This document shows, piece after piece, positions 48,519 through 59,882 of a stretch of DNA of 64,000 nt (positions are counted from its first letter, which is position 1; the number at the start of each line of letters is the position of its first letter). The notes beneath the pieces are model-generated. The model made no database searches. It was not told where the DNA came from and saw only the letters and a program-made list of their open reading frames with translations. The DNA comes from Thermoascus crustaceus. Taxonomy: Eukaryota; Ascomycota; Eurotiomycetes; Eurotiales; Thermoascaceae. The translations under genes were made by a program, and so were the position numbers. The DNA lies in contig BCIC01000002.1 of assembly GCA_001599835.1 (NCBI GenBank), positions 570,583 to 634,582 of the forward strand. Direction: 5' to 3'.

Positions 48519-51500
48519 TGTGGTGCTTGGTGTAGTTGAAGAATAAAACACTTAAGGAATTCGTATAGAGTGATCAGTGGTCAAAGGATAAAAAGGCTTG
48601 AGAGATCTCTATAGACTGGATTTGGATAGATTCCTGAGATTGGTCTGGTCTAACAACAGGATTCTTGTCGTTTATATGGACAAGAGGAAGGCGAATTGCT
48701 GCCTTATGAATATGGCTCAGGATATTATGTTGGGTAGCATTCTTCTTCGGCTGAGTGAATCCGTTAGGTAACCTGCTGTAACCCTATCGATGCATTCTTT
48801 TTCAGTGGAGCTTCTGCTAGACAGGCAGCTGCATGTAGCAGCACTTCAGCTCCTGTAGATAAGAAAATAGGGCGAAAGTGAGACAAGGCACTATCAGCGA
48901 CAAGCATGCAGTACCATTCCTATAGATGAAGAGGCGATGGCATGTTTCTTGTCAGTAGGTCAAGAGCGATGGATCCATCGTAGACGAAGACCCCTGCTGC
49001 GTATGGTAGACCAGGTGAGAAAGATACCTGAAAACCGATAGACAGCTAGAAGCAAGCTGCAAAGCTGGTGTTTCTCTTAGTGCTGCATCTGCTGCAACAA
49101 AACCTTATGATCCTAGGATCATCCTGGAAGTCCTGCTGACTTGCAAAAAGTAGGTACGGCTGAAGGTGAAGGACATTGATAGAACGGCGATTTAGAAGTC
49201 TCCCTCGTTCATGATATGTTGATATGGTATGCGGATTATGGAAGTAGATAGGTAGCTTGTGGGATTTAGAAACCCTGGATAGGTACTTACCTACCTAAGT
49301 TAGAAACACAAGGTCAGTCCGGCTGACTCTGCCTCCGACGTTGTATTGTGTTGTATTCTCCACAGGACTTTCTCTTTTGCTGCCTGGAGTACTATTACTC
49401 TGTATTCTTCTCCTCTAGCTTATGTTGGCTATGAGGAGCCTTATGCCATTCAGCCCAAAAGCTGTACTTTTGCTCGGCCGGAGTATGCCTATCTACCTAG
49501 ATAGGTACCTACCTGGCAGGTTCCTAGTCAACACTGCCATATGAAGCGGCTTCGCGGAAATGGCTGCAGGCATATGCAACTAGGCTTGCACCAGGCCACT
49601 AGGTATACATATGTGCTTAAGGCTCAATGGCCTGTCCCTGCAGCCGTGCACTGGCATGGTGCCTAGGTAGGAAAGGCTAGGTCTTTAATTTAGGAGGTAC
49701 CACTTTGATTTTGTCTACTGTAGGTGCCCACCATTTCGCCCCCAATCTACTCCACCGTACTATCTCACCTACATAGAGTCATAGACTGACCCAAAGTAGT
49801 TCCGTCTCCTTCCGGGCTCAAAAAATGGGACTCAGACTGCAGTTCATCTTCAAACAGTGGCATGTTCAAACCTGATAATTGATTCCGATTCTATATTGTT
49901 GGAAATCCGGGTCACCCAGCCGACTGACCTAGGGCTTAGGGCCCAGGGTTAGGGCTGGTCCGCCCGACCTCGCCTGGCTAAACCTCGCCGTTCGGCTACC
50001 TGACAAGGTTCTACCACGCAACGTCTAAATTCTGACCTTTAGCCCCTCATTTTGACATACTTAATATTCAGCTGATTGTTAAACTGGGAAGTATGATTTC
50101 AATGTGGCTGCATAATTAAACCTTATCAATCAACACACGCCAGCTGGCAGCCCTTTCAATGCATGTGCTGCACCGGCCATGCATTAGCACTGGATGCCTG
50201 AATCCACTTTCTTGTCTGCAGCCGAGCTGTCAACGAATAACTAGACAATGCAGGCGGCAGAGGAATCCATTTATTGATCAAGCAAGTGGAGAAAATATGT
50301 TCGAGTAGCGTTTTGGCGAGGAAAGTAAAGCATTTTGGAGAAGGATTCTGCAAGTCTGTAGACATAGTCAGGCTTGTTACCATGATTGTATATGTGCATG
50401 ATGCAGCCAACGATGAAATGGTTTGAGTAAAAAGGCATTCTCACGGATTTCTTCTGCAAGTTTGCTATCTTAGATATGCTAATGGAATGTATCATGCCAA
50501 GGTCTGATTGACACCCAATGACGATAAGACATGTATGCTCATTGCACATGGCTTACGCTGAATAACAGTATCAATGCTATCTGGCACTGTCCTTATATGT
50601 CAGTCTAGCAGAGTATAGTGTGAGTAGCTTTGTGAACAATTGCCAATAAGTGTAGCACAAACTAGGATAGAGAAAAGAGGATACCCTGATAGATAGAACA
50701 ATGACCTAAATTATTACAATATATAATTTGTATCTTATGGTTTCTCTTGAAGCTCAAAGTAAGTTCTTACACTATTGGGCTTTCTATAAGGTAAGAGGAT
50801 GATAGGGTTCCCTTGCTAGTCACCTGCGCCTCCCTGCGGGTGGCTGTACTCGGCTACTGCCATGTTCTTATGTTCTTTGTTTGCTGCGGATGACTCGGTT
50901 CCAGGTGTGGAGTCTCATGGAACGCCCTGAGCCCTTACGCATAGCTAGTATGCAGTCTTAGGCTGGTCCCTTCTGTCCAGGGACGAGCGAACCGTTCAAT
51001 ATTATTACTATACGTACACTTCTGATCTACTTACATACTAGCTGCATATCCCATTACCATCCTACCAAAGTCTAGCGAGAGCTGTCGACCCCAGTGACGT
51101 CACAGTAAGGATATACACCACTTACATACACTACCGAATCATATCTTTCGGCACCCCCTCCCCCCTGTCCAAGCCACCCACCTTACCGCTTTTGCTATAT
51201 TGCGATCCGGGCTGGCTTTGCCTAGGTTATGTTACCTGTCACACGGTCTTGGTACCTTCCAATAGGTTCAAAATAATATGATTAATAAAATAGCAATCTG
51301 CCAAAACAGTCGGTAACAGGGGAGGGGGCGACAAAAGATATGATTCAGTAGTGCACTACTACGTGTACTGGAAACAAGAGACTTCCTACTAGCATGACAG
51401 ACAAATCCTGGCTGCTGCGAGATGAGCACAAGAGAGAGGGAGTCGACAGCTTGGGCCGTTCTTATCCCAACCATTATCCTCTTCATCTTACCGTCAAGTC

Positions 51501-51713
51501 CTTATGTGTCCTAGAGTTCCTCTGGAGGAGTATGAATGTGCAAAGCTCTATCCAATTTACCTTCTGGTTGAACTGACAGCTTTGACCCATCTGAACATAA
51601 CGTACTATATTGGAACCGCGGCTTAGTATCGGTTTAGTATCGATGCTCTCTTTCTTTTCCCATAGTGTAATATCGACTCTGGTGTAGACTATCTTTCCCA
51701 AGCGCATAAGCGC
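48519..51713. other. Gene-free 3.2-kb spacer rich in TAGGTA motifs
   Basis: No gene supported. Overlapping minus-strand frames at 50156-50549 are A/T-rich and match no family. The block 49240-49690 holds many CCTAGGTA/TAGGTACCTA-like motifs, some palindromic (for example 49494-49512). The promoter of the small secreted protein gene should lie just right of 48518. I see no other structure. Confidence 0.5.
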
Positions 51714-52658
51714 TTACTTCCCACCCTGCTCGATAAAATCCTTGACAACCTCCACAATAGCCTGATGGTCATGCTCCTGCTTCAATCCGCTTACCACAAT
51801 AACCCCCACTACCCCATCCACGCCTTTTACCCGGACTGGAAATCCTCCACCGTGAATTGCATAATCATCCGCGACACTACCCCCGTTCGAGCTCGGGAGT
51901 GCGTACTTCTTCGCAAATTCCTCCTCTAGGCATCCCACCCCCACTGCGTCGATCATCTTCCGTCTCATCAACCAACTGGACATCCCGAACCGCAACACCG
52001 TGTTACGCTTCCGCCTCACCCAGACCTCGTTGTCGGGCACGGTACCGGATTCCGTAGCACACTGGAAGATGACGTGCGGTTCGCCCCCCGTGGCAAGGGC
52101 AATCGAGATCAGGGCCGGTTTGCGCTGGCTAGCAGGGAGTGAGAGGATGCGGGAGCGGAGCGCCAGGCCGAGGGACCAGGCTGTTGTGGTTGTAAAGGAG
52201 GGGAAGATGGCGGAGGGGGAGGATTCGTGCGCGGCGAGGAGAGAGGGCTGTGTTTCGTATTAATTCGAGTTAGTATGCGTAGTGTGCTAGTATGTTGGGG
52301 AAGGAAGAGAAGCTTTTTTTTTGTGTTGCGGTGTTTTCTCCGTCATGTATAGAACTCTATACAAGGGTAATAATAATCCAGATGACATCCCAATTGCAAG
52401 CGGGGATCAAGTAGTAAGCTACGCAACAGGAAAGCAAAACGAAGTCAATGCAGATAATACAGAAACGAATTAATCGAAACCAATCATTCAATCGGATCAA
52501 ACAAAAGGCTCGAACAAAAGACTGGAATGTATGCATGAAATGCATGAATCCAATTGGATTATGTAATGTAATGCAGGTAACTAGTTAACATATGGGTAGC
52601 TACTTACATCTGTCAACGCCTCCCCAAGCGGCCTCTCGCTCTCATTCACCGTAGCCAT
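51714..52658 (-). CDS. UPF0303/HbpS-like (GlcG-type) protein
   Basis: Member of the HbpS/GlcG-like UPF0303 family (yeast YBR137W type). Relatives are annotated as haem-degrading or haem-binding, but the role of the fungal proteins is poorly known. Two exons are proposed: 52658-52608 (start) and 52247-51714, phase 0, 194 residues. The body has family-like stretches ALATGGEPHVIFQCATESGT, RFGMSSWLMRRKM, DDYAIHGGGFPVRV and GVIVVSGLKQEHDHQAIV. The intron between them is 360 nt, unusually long here, so the first exon (17 codons) is the uncertain part. The donor GTAAGT at 52607 and the acceptor CACAG at 52248 are both canonical. The body is supported independently by its continuous frame from 52247 to the stop at 51714. 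Confidence 0.75.
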
Positions 52659-53478
52659 CTCGACAATAGCAATATCAACCTGTCCGGTCTCTCTGTGCGT
52701 TCAATTGGCATGTAAAATTGTAGATAATGTGAATGAGGAGTGTCGGTCTATTTGATTAAAGCCGGCTGGTCTTCAGCGGGGCAAGGCGGAAACTCCCCTC
52801 GACGAGAGGGAAGCTCAACGCGAGAGGCTTGACTTGATTCGTTCTTCGGTAGGGAACCGGGCCTGCGGTGATATCATTCGTTGGTTTGTTGGTTGATGAG
52901 TCAGCAGGGCTGTCATCTTATCTGAAGCAGAAACACATGCGACATCTCAAACTCAACGCAATGATGATTTCTGCTTCTCAAAGTTGTACAGGATTCTCTG
53001 CAGGATATAATAATGACCCCTTCTAGCTCTTCTGCCATGACTTCTTTCAAACGTGATCGTGGATGATGCCAATCTCAGAATCCGCACCGTCATCGCTTGG
53101 GAGTTTTCCACGTAGCCCCGGCTGAGTTCGCGCATTGCGCTCTATGGTGGTTGCTGTTAACACACCTAACGATTTGGAAAATGGCCTTGATGACGTCCTA
53201 GTTCAGTATCGTCCTCGGTATGAGATCTTTATTGGAGGTCTTACGAGAGTGTGGATGAGATGATGGGTCAGGGAACATTCCTCGGATCAAGTCATCTATC
53301 TGAGTGTACGCCAGAGTCCATGGATGGTGGAGCCTGTTGGTTTTGCCTTGTATGGGAGAAGGAGGCGGAACTATATGAGATGTTTATATTATTATTTATG
53401 AGCTTGCTTGCTTGAAAGAGGATTCTAACTGTTTACACGAATGTGGAATAACATAGACACGCGAGAGGCTAGGCCTAA
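52659..53478. other. Upstream region of the UPF0303 gene
   Basis: About 820 nt with no recognisable coding sequence. It should contain the promoter of the minus-strand UPF0303 gene. Confidence 0.5.
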
Positions 53479-53718
53479 TTGGGTAGGAGGGCATATCTTC
53501 CACACCTTGCCATAAGGTCCAGTTGGGGCTTTGATGCCATCTACTGGCGGTTCATTGACAAGTATTTTGGACATTGTACACCTATTGAGGAACGATTGCG
53601 CTTGCTGAGCATGCAAGAAAAGAGGGAATTGGACATGCATGTTCTGCTTAAGTTCCAGCAGGCGAAGGAGCGCAAATCGGACGAAAATCGAACGCTCGAT
53701 GAGATCCTTGCTTCCTGA
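53479..53718 (+). CDS. Possible small protein or gene fragment, unknown
   Basis: A 79-codon frame whose second half reads like a real helical protein end: EKRELDMHVLLKFQQAKER, then a charged tail ending in DEILAS and a stop at 53716-53718. The first half is less convincing and may not be coding. No domain is recognised. It could be the last exon of a gene whose earlier exons are lost or unrecognised, because upstream DNA shows no matching exon. It lies 205 nt from the 3' end of the convergent alcohol dehydrogenase gene. Confidence 0.3.
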   Translation: MGRRAYLPHLAIRSSWGFDAIYWRFIDKYFGHCTPIEERLRLLSMQEKRELDMHVLLKFQQAKERKSDENRTLDEILAS

Positions 53719-53922
53719 GCCTGGCTTGCTCTGGCCGGATTAACACTCCCGGTAAAGGACAAATCAGTCAATCATGGATTAGACAGCCAACAGAGCGAGA
53801 CCTGACAGCAGGCATAATAAATGCACCTTCATATTGGATATCTGCTCCTGGAAAACCCCGGATGCTCATGATGTATGGATTTGATATGTAGGTATTAACC
53901 GTGACAGACCACTAACAGCAGG

Positions 53923-55250
53923 CTAACTAGATACTTGAAGCACAATCCTCCCGGCTATATCTCCCTTCTCCATTTCCTCATATGCAAGCGGCAGCTCCCT
54001 AAAAGGCCGAACAATGACGTTTGGCTTCACGATTCCACGTCGCACAAGCTCAACTGCTTCCATACACTCGCTCAGGGAACCGACCAAGTTGCCTGTAATC
54101 CTGAGACCCTTGATCACGATAGTGGATATCGGCGTCTCGATGAAAGGCCGTCCTGGAGGGATCCCGACGCAGCTGAGCGTGCCACCGACACGGAGCATGT
54201 CGCAGGCATGCGTGAAAGCCTTTGCGTTTCCGGCGGTTACAACGACTGCATTAGCTCCTCCGCCCGTGATTTCTTGAACCCGTTCCGCGGGATCCTCTGT
54301 CTGGCCGATGTCGATGAATTCCTTCGCACCTAGCGACAGGACGAAGTCTCGTTTCTCTGCACCCTTGTCGACACCAATGACAAATGCTCCTTGTGCCTTG
54401 CCATACTGAACTGTACCCACCCCTATCAGTTATATTCATGGTAACACCTGCATAGAATCTACAGGTCTCTGCTAATAAAGTCCAGTCTTCTCGAAACTCA
54501 CCAGCTAAATGGCCAAGACCGCCTCCTGCACCCACAACTACCAACCAGTTCCCCGCTCTGACGTTGGTGTTCAGGACCGCCTAAACTTTGTCAATAGACG
54601 TTCAAGTGAACCACAGCGCTCATCTCACCTTGTATGCAGTAACTCCTGCACACAGCACCGGCCCGGTAACCTTCGGATCAATGTCATGCGGAAGGATCGT
54701 CAAGTAGTCCGCATCGAGGGCGATATACTCCTGAAAACTTCCATCTTCATGGTGAAGATGGTTTGTGCTCTTGACACAGTATTGCTCTGTCCCAGCCAGG
54801 CAGAATTCACATCGTCTACACACACGACTCGCAAACCGGATACCAACGAGGCCACCGACGCGGAGTTCCTCGCCGCATCCGGGACCCAAGGCGACGATAC
54901 GCCCGACGCCCTCGTGGCCACCGACGTGGGGCAGTTTGATCTTCGTGATGGGATTGCCGTCCGCTCCGGCGGCTGTTCCGTTCTTTGTGTGGAGATCTAA
55001 GAGTTTTGACATATGAGTTATACAATATATTCTTTTGAATATATGCCTTCTAAAATAGGCAGGCAACTTGATCCTTCTTGTTCTACTTACCACTCTGACA
55101 GACACCGGTGTATAGGACCTTTGCTAAGACCTCGTTCTGCCCTGGCGTCGGAACGGGGTAATCGTCTTGAAACTCGACCTTCCCGCCGAGCTCACGGACG
55201 ATAGCAGCCGTCTGTATCTTGGGAATTTCAGATGGAATGTCGATTGCCAT
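53923..55250 (-). CDS. Zinc-dependent alcohol dehydrogenase
   Basis: Medium-chain, NAD-dependent alcohol dehydrogenase that interconverts alcohols such as ethanol and aldehydes in the cytosol. Four exons on the minus strand, 55250-55091, 54996-54629, 54580-54502 and 54410-53923, encode 364 residues, a little longer than yeast Adh1. Catalytic zinc ligands are visible: Cys51 in TGVCQSD and His81-Glu82 in GGHEGVG. Structural zinc cysteines are 113, 116, 119 and 127 (CRRCEFCLAGTEQYC). The Rossmann motif is GAGGGLGHLAV. The last intron ends at the CAG just before 54410; an earlier AG at the TGATAG site would put an extra segment into the conserved HLAVQYGK stretch. Other family members could use longer alcohols, and the substrate cannot be read from sequence. 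Confidence 0.92.
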
Positions 55251-57180
55251 ATCTGCCAATACCTCTAGAGAATTAAAGACCTTGGTACGTACCCGGCTGA
55301 TTCCTTGGCCGCCTCCTTTCGCGGACGAAACGCCGTATATAAATACAGCACACAGGCAGCATTACGAATCTAGCCAGAACCCCGCATGGCATGTCTCAAA
55401 GAAGGCCAATTCGCTCGGATTCCTTTCCCTGTTCCGCTGTAACTGGTGGCCGACAAATTAGAAGATTGTGCTCTCTTCCACACGGGCAAGGCCATAACAG
55501 CCCCCGCGGGGTTTCCCCGCGCTTCAGTGAAACGTTGGTAGAAAAAGAAATTAGACAGATATAAAATAGGCCTCGTTGACAGTTACTCAAATTGATATCT
55601 CCGCAGCGGTCGGAACAGTCCCGTCCGTCCAGTCTAGATATAGAACAACGCAGCATCGTGAAGTGAAGGATAGGATGAATATTTCTACTCGCAGCTCCCG
55701 AATTACCTACTTCTACCTAACATACCTGCCTAACAACGCCAGCTTAGCAGTTATATGCATACGCCGGACTTCCAAGCTATCTTACCCGGTACAGTACAGT
55801 ACAGATATCACTTTGTCCAGTATCTGAAATCCACTGATTAGGAATCTCTAGCCCAAATCCCAATCCATGCTATCGCTCAATGCGCCAATTGGAAGTACAG
55901 TGCTAACTGTATGTAGTACAGACATAGATGTACATACGTACCTAGTTCCAGTCTAAAATCCGCTCCGCGAAGACCCCCACCCGGCGTATAATCATTGTAG
56001 TCTATTTCCCACAAGCACCTATTAAAAGTTTGCGAGGACACGGAAGAGTTTGGATATTTAAATCAGTTTGGAATCCACCGACTGGTAAAGATAGACAGGG
56101 CGGGACCAGACATGACAGGTCAAAGTGGGGCTTAGTGGACGGCCCCCGCGTCCATTGTCTTTGAGACGCGCGGACGGCATTTTGCGGAGAAGGGTCTAAA
56201 ACAGTACGTGCAGTAGGTGCTAGGACCTACGTGGGTATAAGAACGCTTGGATGGATGCACACACAATACAGGAGAACGGAGTACCAGCGGAAACTTCTCC
56301 GATGCTCTTTTCTCTACCTAGGTTCGTATACAGTACAGACCTGGGATCAGCAGTGTTGTGGAATATAAATTACTTAGTACCGGGCGTAGATTAGTAGTCG
56401 AGAGCAAGAATGGAAAGAGATCTTTCTATTTATTTACCTTGTACATGTATTAATCGTATAACATAAATCTTCGCAAAAGTCCCAGACAACGAGGCCTGGG
56501 GAATGGGGCCCAGGGGCAGGACCTGCCGGGTCTAGACCCTGCTAGATGTGAGACTACGTTAGATAGGCAATCCCGCGTGTAACAAGTTGCGGACCAGTCT
56601 GTCCTGTACGGCAATCTAATCTGGACTCGTGGGGTTGGTTGAAGAGTAGAAATTTGTTTGCTGATTTCTTTTCTTTTCTTTTCTTTTTTTGTTGCTACTT
56701 TTTCCGGTTTGTTCTGGTTTCCCATTCCCATAATGCCCAAATTCTTATCACATTACCATTGATTCGCACAATCTCTATGCTCTGTATATGCCTATATGTC
56801 TGTAATTCTAATTCTATAAGCTACGCAAGAAAAACAAAGAGCCGCACCTCCAATCCGTGTATGCATGGAACCTCTTAAGTCTCTCGTAAACCCTGCCAAC
56901 CTTTAACCTATAAGTTAATAAGTGCCGTAGATGCGATGCTGCCCCTACCTCCCCGGGGAGGTAAACCGTAATATGTGCACGTGTATGTGTGTGTGTATTA
57001 CAGTGGAGGAAGAAGTATGCACCTAATCCCCGTGCCGTCTATAATGCTGGAAAAACCTGACCGCCCCGTTAAATGCAAATGCAGAAAAATGCAAATAGAT
57101 GAAAATGGTAGTATGAAATGTTGGCAGAGCCCAGTTGTGTCGGGTCCGTTTCTTTTTCCAAGACCGGTATTCACCACACC
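55251..57180. other. Spacer between the alcohol dehydrogenase and the broken methyltransferase
   Basis: About 1.9 kb without a supportable gene. The part next to 55250 is the alcohol dehydrogenase promoter. There is a TTTTC-type repeat around 56666-56690 and a GT tract near 56984-56996. Short ORFs are A/T-rich and unrecognised. Confidence 0.5.
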
Positions 57181-58720
57181 TTATGAGGTTCCCGGTTTCT
57201 GGGCGTATACGACGTGGTTTTGATTTTGTCAGATGGGCTTCCCCCCCCCTTTCAAGTGCATGCACGCAGGGGATGGGAGGTGGGATCTGCTTACAAATAT
57301 GGCTGTTCCTCTTCTGCACGTCCTGTCGCACCTTGGCGTTAAATGTCTTCACTTCTTCTCTGGACCACCCAAGGATCTCGGTGAAGGGTTCCATGTGAAG
57401 GCTTCCACTCCGTCGAGATGCTGGATGGTCATCATGGCGCCTATTCGTTTCTGTTCACAACAAGGACACACCTACTATCAGACAGCGTTTTCAGAGTAAA
57501 TGCCAATTAGAGTATGTATGGAACTCACCATACGCCGATCCTTAGGCCAGGTACCGATGGGCAGGGGAAAGCGTCTATGGTGGACTTATGGAATCCAGCA
57601 TCTCTGACCCCTTCTAATAGGGAACCGGGATCGAGCGTCCGTCCGATCCTATCACAGGCCTCACAAAGAAGATCGAGCATCTCTCGAACCTTGTTATCGG
57701 GTCCGACGCTATCGTCGCCCTCGGAATACAGTCTCGTATCGATGTCTTGGAATTCAACCCATCCGCCTGGGCTCAGGTTCCTGGACAGAGATTTTTCAGT
57801 CAAACAAAATCCCTAGGAACCTCGTTTTGTTGGGGAATAAACCGGAAGAAACAAAAAAAATTACCTACTCGAAACATTGCCGCACTAATCGTGGCCAATC
57901 CCTGATCGCGCCCGCCATGTACCGACAATGGATATAGTCATAGGGTCTGGTTTCAGCCCACTCTTCTTCCACATCGTCAACTGTGAAGCTCACGTTGAGA
58001 GGAGACCTGGAAGGAACCGTTAGGAAAATGTGAACTCTCTGCTGTTGGTGGTCGAGTCCGTGCTGTATGACTGGCTGGGTTGAATGGGGCTGAGATCATT
58101 GCCCTGGATCTATCTTGTCTTTTAGAACTCATTCGAGACAATGCTTTTGTTTTTTTAGACTTTCATACCTCTGCGGATGGATATAAATCATATAAATCTC
58201 CTTCTCATCGGTTAGTCAAGTTCATGCTCCACAGGAAGATTCATACCCATTTCTACCGCCCAAAGCCCTGTTCCCGTGCCGATATCTAATATCCGCATAC
58301 CGTGAGGCTCGATCGGTGCCAGAAAGTGCCTACCTCCCAACAAATCGAAAATAATGTGATGGAACATATCCAGGCGCTCTTGTTCGAAATCATCATTGGG
58401 AAAGCAATATTCTGTGAGGATAAAAATGTCCAGTTCAGGTACACCGTCGCCACCTATGCCGTCCCGCATCTCAGATAGGCAAAAAAACCTTCCTTCCGGA
58501 ATGATAGCTATGAAACCGACGGCCGTGGCTCCATTTGTAGCCCATGACGCTGTAGGTCAAGGCCGTATAAACTGACCTCTGTGGTAATCAGCTTACCATT
58601 GCTCTCTACCAAGCGTCTCACATACATGTCATCATCATTGTTGTCATCAAAATAGCTGTCCGTGGTACCGGACTTGGGAAGATCAGCATTGGGCCAAGAC
58701 AAGGGTACCAGGGGTCAGGG
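57181..58720 (-). pseudogene. Second broken LaeA-like methyltransferase
   Basis: Minus-strand relic of the same methyltransferase group as the one at 34.5-35.7 kb. Recognisable pieces in order: YKWSHGRRFHSYHSG near 58560-58490; FPNDDFEQERLD and the SAM-binding motif DIGTGTGLWAVEM between 58410 and 58250; GNDLSPIQPS near 58110; DDVEEEWAETRPYDYIHCRY ending near 57870; then NLSPGGWVEFQDID from about 57785. An intron before this last segment joins well (donor GTAGGT, acceptor before 57782). Breaks: the N-terminal segments do not join in one frame; a one-base frame change near 57555-57570 separates GFHKSTIDAF from GTWPKDRRM; another near 57390-57400 separates HLDGVEAFT from EPFTEILGWSREE; the last piece, VVYAQKPGTS (stop 57183-57181), has no usable acceptor. 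Probably non-functional. A functional gene with missed introns is less likely. Confidence 0.75.
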
Positions 58721-59882
58721 AACCACGTGCAGATATGTAGGTACTGACAGCCTGATCAACTTCAATTCTGCCATGGTGCATAATTTCTTCACTGGCCATC
58801 GTATTATCCTGCCAAGAACAGAATAAACGCCAGGTATACGGATATAGCAACCGGCGGGATGTGACAGTAAATCAATTGACGCTATTCAAGGGTAACTATA
58901 CCGATGCGAGCTGTACAATCAGACGGGATGGCATCCCAGCAGCGTGGTTCATACCGGGGTAGTGCGACCCCCCACTCCCAACACTCTAGCCTTAAGCGAG
59001 GGGGAGGATTTGCTCCGGAGGCTTCCGTTAAATCATGAGCTGCGCGAGCCTCGTGACGTAGGGTACGGAGTAGATTATTCAGGGCCCGCCAGCCCGATAT
59101 TCTGGAAAAGGCGGTGAAAGCTCAAGAATCCGCTCCGGCATTACTCGGTCCGGAGGAACATAACCACGCGCCCACGCGACCTGATACCCTGTTGCAGTAT
59201 TATCTCCGAACTCCATCTCCTGATTGATAGTGAGCGAGGCAATGGCCTACTACGTGTCTGCATCACTGACGTATGCCAGCTAACTCACTTTATTTGTTCA
59301 AGTTGCTTGGAACTCAAGCTTTCATACCTCTTCATGCTATCTCCACCACGGAGTACTCCGAGGACGAATACTATCATACGCAGTGCCAGTTAAGCGAAAT
59401 CAAGGCGGACATCACACGAAGATCATAGAACGATCCTCAACCTTTGATGCGGTGGCCTACCCCCTCTAGCTGCAGTGGCACAGTCCGGAGTGTACTTCGT
59501 ACAGCTTTCTACTGTCGATCCCTTCTCACTGCTCACTACGGAGTACTCCTGAATACAGAGGCTCCGCATATACAAATTCACAATTCTACAGATTACGATT
59601 GACGTGTTCCACGGTTTCTATCGGCTATATTCCGTGTATAGCCGTTGAACTTAGTCTGTATGGAGCGCAGGTTATTAATTACGAAATAGGGCGCGTGTGG
59701 GTACTACACGCACACACTATTGACTTCCTACTGATAGATAAACGTTAATCATTTCCCGTCCAGTTGCGTTGGATTTATAACATTAGACCAGTGTCGCCAG
59801 GAACAAACGGACAGGGAACGTTGCAAGGGCTATCGTTCCATCTAAAAGCGATGAGTGTGTTTTCCCTGTAACGATGACTCTC
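58721..59882. other. Spacer between the broken methyltransferase and the transporter gene
   Basis: About 1.15 kb. Several CGGAGTACT-type stretches occur at 59065-59085, 59345-59360 and 59535-59550. No coding sequence is supported; the part near 59882 is the 3' region of the transporter gene. Confidence 0.45.
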
